From positions 710-10,458 of the forward strand of contig PCTT01000041.1 in assembly GCA_002771585.1 (NCBI GenBank): a DNA stretch of 9,749 bases, given 5' to 3'. A program made the position numbers and the translations under genes. Shown here in pieces: positions 6,515-9,749 of the stretch. The notes beneath the pieces are model-generated. The model did not search any database. It had not been told where the DNA came from and worked only from the letters and a program-made list of their open reading frames with translations. Source of the stretch: Candidatus Campbellbacteria bacterium CG22_combo_CG10-13_8_21_14_all_36_13 (GTDB lineage: Bacteria > Patescibacteriota > Minisyncoccia > Phycocordibacterales > PCTT01). Position 1 is the first letter of the stretch. Each line of letters starts with the position of its first letter.

Positions 6515-6667
6515 ACCCGCTACATTTTTTGAATGTATATATTTTGTGCCGTAGCGCGTACATTTGAAAATTGAGGCGGGTTATCAATAGAGGGAATCCC
6601 ACTTCTCTTCTTTAAGAAGCTGCGTAGGACAAGTAGGGCGTAGGATATAGGGAATAGTAAGCCAATA
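6515..6667. other. Non-coding stretch with several small inverted repeats
   Basis: No convincing protein gene on either strand. ACCCGC (6515-6520) pairs with GCGGGT (6576-6581), enclosing TACATT-loop-AATGTA (6521-6537). The same AATGTA could instead pair with a second TACATT at 6559-6564. CTTCT-TTA-AGAAG (6607-6619) follows, then GTAGG-type repeats (6624-6652). A 10-bp inverted repeat CTATGTTTTT (6501-6510) / AAAAACATAG (6673-6682) spans the block. It could be a structured RNA or gene remains; I see no known RNA family signature. Confidence 0.3.
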
Positions 6668-6696
6668 GCGACAAAAACATAGAATTAGTTTATTAT
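6668..6696 (+). promoter_or_regulatory. Promoter of the tRNA-His-like gene
   Basis: GCGACA (6668-6673, four of six -35 positions), an exact 17-nt spacer, then TATTAT (6691-6696, five of six -10 positions). Expected start is about 6703, so the tRNA-like RNA at 6730 would carry a short 5' leader with a small hairpin (GAAAGCA / TGCTTTTC, 6703-6725). Confidence 0.45.
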
Positions 6697-6729
6697 GTAC
6701 CAGGAAAGCAAAAATATGCTTTTCGATAT

Positions 6730-6803
6730 GGCGACTTTGGTGTAATAGCAGCACGCATCTTTGTGGAGGATGAGGCAAGGGAGCATAACCCTTATGTCGC
6801 CCA
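6730..6803 (+). tRNA. tRNA-His-like gene (anticodon GTG) with abnormal D and T loops, possibly a pseudo-tRNA
   Basis: A full cloverleaf can be drawn. G at 6730 fits the extra G-1 special to tRNA-His, opposite C73 (6801). Acceptor GCGACTT (6731-6737) pairs with ATGTCGC (6794-6800) with one T-T mismatch; D stem GTGT/GCAC (6740-6743, 6751-6754); anticodon stem CATCT/GGATG around TTGTGGA, giving GTG at 6763-6765 after a proper U33; T stem AAGGG/CCCTT (6777-6781, 6789-6793). Odd: the T loop is AGCATAA instead of TTCRANY, the D loop AATAGCA has lost G18 (G19 and C56 remain), and CAA stands where CCA would be encoded, unlike the tRNA-Leu here. Promoter upstream and strong terminator downstream argue that it is transcribed. 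It could be a working divergent tRNA, a decayed copy, or a tRNA mimic. Confidence 0.55.
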
Positions 6804-6805
6804 AG

Positions 6806-6842
6806 AATAAAAACAAACACCTAAAAGGTGTTTGTTTTTATT
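6806..6842 (+). terminator. Strong terminator after the tRNA-His-like gene
   Basis: A perfect long stem (17 bp): AATAAAAACAAACACCT (6806-6822) against its complement at 6826-6842, a tiny A-rich loop, and T-rich 3' arm. It begins 3 nt after the tRNA-like fold, as expected for a tRNA transcription unit. The arms are symmetrical, so it may also work on the other strand. Confidence 0.85.
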
Positions 6843-6888
6843 TACTTTAATAAGTGAACAACTTTCTCACAAAAATAAAATAAGTTTG

Positions 6889-6894
6889 TATAAT
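6889..6894 (+). promoter_or_regulatory. -10 box of the small membrane protein operon
   Basis: A perfect TATAAT, with CTCACA (6866-6871, four of six) 17 nt upstream as a weak -35. Expected start about 6901; the short leader holds the palindrome AGCTTT-A-AAAGCT (6902-6914) right before the start codon. Confidence 0.5.
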
Positions 6895-6917
6895 ATTAGT
6901 AAGCTTTAAAAGCTAAT

Positions 6918-7316
6918 ATGATTAATATGGAAATAACACTACTACTTGCAAAGATGTTTGGCGCATATTTCGTAATAATGGGCCTTGCGATTTTTATGAG
7001 GAAACAAGAGTGGAAACAATTTTTTCATGAGTTTATGGATAACAAACATGTTTCTTTCGTGCTTGGTTTCTTTGTACTTATTTTAGGAATGATACTTGTC
7101 TCAATGCACAATGTTTGGGACGGGGGATTTAATGCAACATTAATTACCGTATTTTCTTGGACGGCACTATTGAAAGGAGTTTCATTTTTCTTGTTACCTA
7201 AAACCATTTTTAGTAAATGGATCAAATTCTTCTTAAACAAAGGGTTTAACTCTTGGGTCGTTGGAGTATTTGTTGTTGGTTTATACCTACTAATGTTTGG
7301 GTACGGTGTTATTTAG
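6918..7316 (+). CDS. Uncharacterised four-helix membrane protein with HNVW motif
   Basis: 132 residues with likely membrane segments at about 5-26, 44-64, 73-93 and 112-130, joined by short basic loops (MRKQEWKQFF at 27-36; SKWIKFFLNK at 99-108). A HNVWDGG stretch (64-70) at the end of helix two is the only conspicuous polar motif. The family is not recognised. The start could also be the ATG at 6927 (MEITLLL), three codons later; neither has a Shine-Dalgarno. The next gene begins 26 nt after the stop with no promoter of its own, so the two are probably one operon; both are small integral membrane proteins of native AT-rich composition. Confidence 0.72.
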   Translation: MINMEITLLLAKMFGAYFVIMGLAIFMRKQEWKQFFHEFMDNKHVSFVLGFFVLILGMILVSMHNVWDGGFNATLITVFSWTALLKGVSFFLLPKTIFSKWIKFFLNKGFNSWVVGVFVVGLYLLMFGYGVI

Positions 7317-7342
7317 CAATTAAAAGTTAATTAAAAAATTAT

Positions 7343-7819
7343 ATGAGACAAATTATAGGTCTTTTACGAGTAGGTGCTGGTTGGATATTTCTTTGGGCAT
7401 TCTTTGATAAACTGCTTGGTCTTGGGTATGCAACAGTTTCAGAAAAAGCATGGCTAGTTGGCGGTTCACCAACAGAAGGATTTCTCTCTTTTGCTACAAA
7501 AGGGCCATTTAAAGAATTTTTTGTTAGTCTAGCTGGCAACCCTCTTGTTGATTGGTTGTTTATGCTCGGGCTTCTTGGTGTTGGTATTGGCTTAATGCTT
7601 GGAATTGCTGTGAAGCTTTCAAGCTATTCAGGAGCATTGATGCTTGTGTTTATGTATCTTGCGGGTTCAATTTGGCCAGTACATAATCCATTTATGGATG
7701 AGCATATAATGTATGCAATAATGATGTTCTTATTCCCACTTGCAGACAATAGTGTGATCGGCATATCAGGGTGGTGGGGGAGACAAGATTTTGTGAGAAA
7801 GCATCCGATATTGAAGTAG
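7343..7819 (+). CDS. DoxX-family integral membrane protein
   Basis: 158 residues. The N-terminal LLRVGAGWIFLWAFFDKLLGLGYAT (7-31, quoted in part: WIFLWAFFDKLLGLG) and GGSPTEGFL (40-48) are typical of the DoxX/DoxD-like group, which includes the small subunit of archaeal thiosulfate:quinone oxidoreductase. Membrane segments lie near 5-27, 69-90, 94-113 and 122-140. The true function of most DoxX proteins is unknown, and no DoxA or sulfur gene is nearby, so quinone-linked activity is only a family hint. It probably shares an operon with the gene 26 nt upstream. A hairpin cluster that starts on its stop codon and contains a terminator-like stem follows. Confidence 0.85.
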   Translation: MRQIIGLLRVGAGWIFLWAFFDKLLGLGYATVSEKAWLVGGSPTEGFLSFATKGPFKEFFVSLAGNPLVDWLFMLGLLGVGIGLMLGIAVKLSSYSGALMLVFMYLAGSIWPVHNPFMDEHIMYAIMMFLFPLADNSVIGISGWWGRQDFVRKHPILK

Positions 7820-7916
7820 GCTAAACCCCATGAAGCACGGCTTCATAGGGTCTCCCGACAAAAATCATTAAAGATTTTTGTTTAGGGGTATAGGGTTTAG
7901 CCACTATGGTATAGTG
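7819..7916. repeat. Composite palindromic element after the DoxX gene
   Basis: Perfect 10-bp outer arms GGCTAAACCC (7819-7828) and GGGTTTAGCC (7893-7902) enclose two perfect hairpins: ATGAAGC-ACG-GCTTCAT (7830-7846) and ACAAAAATC-ATTAAA-GATTTTTGT (7858-7881). A third, CACTAT-GGT-ATAGTG (7902-7916), abuts the outer arm. ACCC can pair either with GGGT at 7848-7851 (extending the first hairpin) or with the outer arm, so two folds compete. No transposase is near. Confidence 0.65.
7858..7884 (+). terminator. Likely terminator of the 6918-7819 operon
   Basis: A 9-bp perfect stem ACAAAAATC / GATTTTTGT with a 6-nt loop, followed by TTTA. It is part of the composite palindromic element that begins at the DoxX stop codon. 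Confidence 0.5.
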
Positions 7917-7922
7917 AGGGCA

Positions 7923-7957
7923 CAAATTCAAAAGTCAAAAGTCAAAATCCAAAAAAC
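7923..7957. repeat. Heptanucleotide tandem repeat, consensus AAAAGTC, five units
   Basis: Units CAAATTC, AAAAGTC, AAAAGTC, AAAATCC, AAAAAAC follow one another in strict 7-bp steps. As in the array at 4294-4335, two central units are identical and the edges have diverged. It is intergenic, between convergent genes. Confidence 0.7.
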
Positions 7958-7973
7958 GAGGTTTAAAATTAAC

Positions 7974-8015
7974 GTCTTAAACCTGAAACCTCTTACCTGA
8001 AAGCTCTAACCTATT
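7974..8015. repeat. Heptanucleotide tandem repeat, consensus ACCTNNA
   Basis: Units GTCTTAA, ACCTGAA, ACCTCTT, ACCTGAA, AGCTCTA and a partial ACCTA in 7-bp register. Upstream GAGGTTT (7958-7964) is the reverse complement of AAACCTC (7986-7992), so the array also forms an inverted repeat. More decayed than the array at 7923-7957. Confidence 0.5.
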
Positions 8016-8020
8016 ATAAT

Positions 8021-8060
8021 AAAAAAAGATCGCCGACACTTCTCGTGAAGTGTCGGCGAT
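8021..8060 (-). terminator. Strong GC-rich terminator of the OmpA-like gene
   Basis: A perfect 14-bp stem (8029-8042 with 8047-8060; core CGCCGACACTTC) and 4-nt loop, followed on the minus strand by a run of seven T's (8021-8027). It lies about 20 nt after the minus-strand stop. Far more GC-rich than the other terminators in the window. Confidence 0.92.
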
Positions 8061-8079
8061 TTGAGCGTGGTAAAGCGCT

Positions 8080-9213
8080 CTAGAGATACAAGGTGACTCG
8101 GGCTCCTGCGTGGAACCCGACGGCAAACTTGCCGGTGGCAAGAGTTGGGTCTACACGGTTGTTGGGGAATAGATACACATTTTCCCCAACGAACAACTCT
8201 GCTCCAACTGGTCCGGAGCGTACTTCCACACCGCCACGTAGAACGGTAGACAATGCAGTAATGTTCCAGCCGATTGATGGAATCGGACCTTTATAGTCCG
8301 CGTGTACCAAACCAGGGCCAAATTCCGTGAAAAACCGGACACCAGATCGTACACTATCTACCTTCTGAACAAGAGCGTATCGGACTAGACAGTGCACCGA
8401 ATACCATGTGCCCCAGTGAAGTATCGCGTTTATCGGGTCATCGCGTTCCAGCAAGTATCTGTCGTGTGAACCATATTCACCATACGCCTCACAGGAAAGA
8501 TCTGTGCGTTTCCCGGTTTGGAAGCCAATACCGACACTTACGCCCGAGAGCAGTATGCTGGTATTTACGCTTCCCCCCACACGAATGAACAAGTTCCCGA
8601 GGCGGTTGCGTACCTCGTCCCGAGTTTGCTCACTCGCACGGGCGGCACGGTTGCTGGCTTCTTCTGCTCGCAGACTTGCGTCTCGAGCCTCGCGTGCTAG
8701 AGTAGCAGCTTCGCTAGAATTGTCTCTGGCTTCTTCTGCCACAGACATTATACTTTCTAAACCCCTCAACATTTCATCGTTGTATGCATTTTGTGATACA
8801 TAAAACTCTTCAATGCTTCGGAATCCCCAAAGAATAGTAATCGTACGAGACTCCTTGCCCTCTACGTCACGCGGGTCACCAGCTTCCCAGCTTCCACGAA
8901 CTTCAATTCGTTCTGCTGGGATACCGCATCCTACAAACCGGATTTTGATTTCTGTGGCGCGGTTGATGGATAATCCAAAGTTTTGAATCAATGAATTTTT
9001 CCGGTACTCGCGACTGTCATGATGACCATGAATTACGATTTTTGTTTCGTTCTTCAGTGTCATACACAGACCAGCAATCTCGTCGTTCATCGGTGCAAGT
9101 ATGGCATACTTGTCGATGTCGAATTTTGAGTTGCTCGTCATTTGCGCTGTTTGGGCGCTCGCTTCGGTAAAGGTTACCGCGAGGAGCGCGAGAATCATTA
9201 GAATCTTTTTCAT
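8080..9213 (-). CDS. Secreted OmpA-like domain protein with coiled coil and probable beta-barrel C-terminus
   Basis: 377 residues. Signal peptide MKKILMILALLAVTFTEASA with an ASA|Q cleavage site at 20/21. Residues about 55-128 resemble the OmpA C-terminal peptidoglycan-binding domain: VIHGHHDS with D66, then NFGLSINRA with R85 (matching the Asp and Arg that bind diaminopimelate in OmpA), CGIPAERIEVRGSWEAGDP and SRTITI. Residues about 150-200 are an Ala/Glu/Arg-rich coiled coil. Residues about 205-377 alternate polar and apolar residues with many Gly and aromatics and end in GARVTLYL, like an outer-membrane barrel. This order (OmpA domain before the barrel) is the reverse of OmpA. It differs from its neighbours in higher GC (near half by eye), the only real Shine-Dalgarno here, and its own promoter and terminator, which suggests recent transfer. 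The barrel call is inference. Confidence 0.82.
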   Translation of the reverse strand: MKKILMILALLAVTFTEASAQTAQMTSNSKFDIDKYAILAPMNDEIAGLCMTLKNETKIVIHGHHDSREYRKNSLIQNFGLSINRATEIKIRFVGCGIPAERIEVRGSWEAGDPRDVEGKESRTITILWGFRSIEEFYVSQNAYNDEMLRGLESIMSVAEEARDNSSEAATLAREARDASLRAEEASNRAARASEQTRDEVRNRLGNLFIRVGGSVNTSILLSGVSVGIGFQTGKRTDLSCEAYGEYGSHDRYLLERDDPINAILHWGTWYSVHCLVRYALVQKVDSVRSGVRFFTEFGPGLVHADYKGPIPSIGWNITALSTVLRGGVEVRSGPVGAELFVGENVYLFPNNRVDPTLATGKFAVGFHAGARVTLYL

Positions 9214-9220
9214 TTATTTT

Positions 9221-9227
9221 ACCTCCT
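9221..9227 (-). promoter_or_regulatory. Consensus Shine-Dalgarno of the OmpA-like gene
   Basis: AGGAGGT on the minus strand, 7 nt before the ATG at 9213-9211. It fixes the start and is the only strong ribosome binding site in the window. Confidence 0.92.
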
Positions 9228-9263
9228 AAAGGGGGTTTTGTTTGAGTACAACTTCCTAATAAG

Positions 9264-9292
9264 ACCTTACCACAATATACTATAAATGTCAA
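9264..9292 (-). promoter_or_regulatory. Sigma70-type promoter of the OmpA-like gene
   Basis: On the minus strand: perfect TTGACA (9292-9287), exact 17-nt spacer, TAAGGT (9269-9264, the three key positions T, A, T kept). Expected start about 9257, giving a 5' leader of about 44 nt that holds the Shine-Dalgarno. Confidence 0.65.
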
Positions 9293-9375
9293 CGTATTTT
9301 TGCTGTACACGCGTTGATAATCACTGTTGGATTTTTGGATGAAAATATACTGTTTGAGTAATGAGAAATTTATAT

Positions 9376-9404
9376 TTGGAATGAATATATTAAAGCGGTA
9401 AAAT
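9376..9404 (+). promoter_or_regulatory. Promoter of the PAP2-family gene, leaderless configuration
   Basis: TTGGAA (9376-9381), an exact 17-nt spacer, TAAAAT (9399-9404). The hexamer ends 7 nt before the ATG at 9412, so transcription would start at the start codon. No Shine-Dalgarno. Confidence 0.6.
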
Positions 9405-9411
9405 ATATAGC

Positions 9412-9749
9412 ATGACTAAAACAAAAACTCACAAAAACTATATTAGATTCTCTATTTATTCATTTATATTATTTGGCCTACTCGCTTATATGGTATTTTC
9501 TAGCGACATCATTAGATTGCTAGACCTAAAAGTATCAAGTTATTTCTTTAGTATACAAAACAGTTTCTTAACCTATATAATGTTTTTGATTAATTGGATT
9601 ACAGCACCAGTAATGTTGGTTATTGCGGTTATTTTTGCGATCATTTCTCTTGTTGGTAGATACAAACACCTGGAAGCCATAATACTTATTTCCTCTATCG
9701 GTTTTGGTGCTGTAGTGACTTGGTGCTTAAAAAACATACTTGCAATTTC
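9412..9749 (+). CDS. PAP2-family phosphatase, N-terminal part, cut by the window end
   Basis: Open from ATG 9412 to the end: 112 codons plus 2 bases. Membrane helices at about 11-29, 62-81 and 88-105. The arrangement of an early amphipathic loop, a helix with AVIFAIISLVGRYKHLEA and then a helix ending TWCLKNILAI is that of PAP2 (phosphatidic acid phosphatase type 2) membrane enzymes, where K107 would start the KxxxxxxRP signature; the RP lies just beyond the window. Such enzymes remove phosphate from lipid phosphates such as undecaprenyl pyrophosphate or phosphatidic acid, at the outer face of the membrane. Divergent from the OmpA-like gene. The family call depends on the missing motifs. Confidence 0.68.
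   Translation, partial: MTKTKTHKNYIRFSIYSFILFGLLAYMVFSSDIIRLLDLKVSSYFFSIQNSFLTYIMFLINWITAPVMLVIAVIFAIISLVGRYKHLEAIILISSIGFGAVVTWCLKNILAI

Noticed and set aside
6584..6820. Minus-strand 78-codon reading frame
   Set aside because: It runs through the tRNA-like fold and the terminator, has no ribosome binding site, and its sequence looks like a chance frame.
7923..8015. Possible CRISPR array
   Set aside because: Repeat units are 7 bp with no spacers and no cas genes nearby; these are simple tandem heptads.
8093..8803. Plus-strand reading frames opposite the OmpA-like gene
   Set aside because: They are antisense shadows of a GC-richer gene; the minus strand has promoter, Shine-Dalgarno, signal peptide and terminator.
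9239..9360. 10-bp direct repeat TGTTTGAGTA at 9239-9248 and 9351-9360 as target-site duplication of an insertion
   Set aside because: The repeats enclose only the promoter region of the OmpA-like gene, not the gene itself, and no transposon ends are visible; chance or a regulator site is as likely.

Overview
The window looks like an AT-rich chromosome piece from a Candidate Phyla Radiation (Patescibacteria, Parcubacteria-like) bacterium. This is an inference, resting on the VirD4/TraG-like ATPase with the N-terminal region usual for these bacteria, the near absence of Shine-Dalgarno sequences, TATAAT boxes placed almost on top of start codons, several small uncharacterised membrane proteins, and short intergenic repeat families. 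No 16S or other decisive marker is present.

Layout. 1-1398: 3' part of a membrane-anchored protein with a Pro-rich linker and a LysM-like C-terminus, closed by a terminator. 1450-4251: a 933-residue VirD4/TraG-type P-loop ATPase, a probable DNA or protein pump. 4294-4335: a heptanucleotide repeat array, followed by a promoter and a leader with a 29-codon mini-ORF and a hairpin, leading into rplS (bL19, 4510-5046) and its terminator. 5116-5202: tRNA-Leu(GAG). 5301-5705: a four-helix membrane protein. 5706-5925: hairpin and palindrome-rich intergenic DNA. 5926-6480: a PduO-type cobalamin adenosyltransferase. 6481-6842: no protein gene, but a complete small-RNA-like unit (promoter, tRNA-His-like fold with abnormal D and T loops, terminator). 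6918-7819: two small membrane proteins, probably one operon; the second is DoxX-family. 7819-8020: a composite hairpin and more heptad repeats. 8080-9213 on the minus strand: an OmpA-like, coiled-coil, probably beta-barrel secreted protein with its own consensus promoter, strong Shine-Dalgarno and GC-rich terminator. 9412-end: the start of a PAP2-family phosphatase.

How it works together. Most genes are single transcription units bounded by their own terminators; only 6918-7819 looks like an operon. The first two genes could both belong to a cell-envelope or DNA-transfer function. The minus-strand gene is the outlier: higher GC, canonical translation signal, and an outer-membrane-style architecture in a lineage thought to lack a classical outer membrane. 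It is the best candidate for a recently acquired gene. The other strong candidates for something undescribed are the divergent tRNA-His-like RNA, the structured rplS leader with its mini-ORF, the heptad repeat arrays, and the leaderless promoter architecture.
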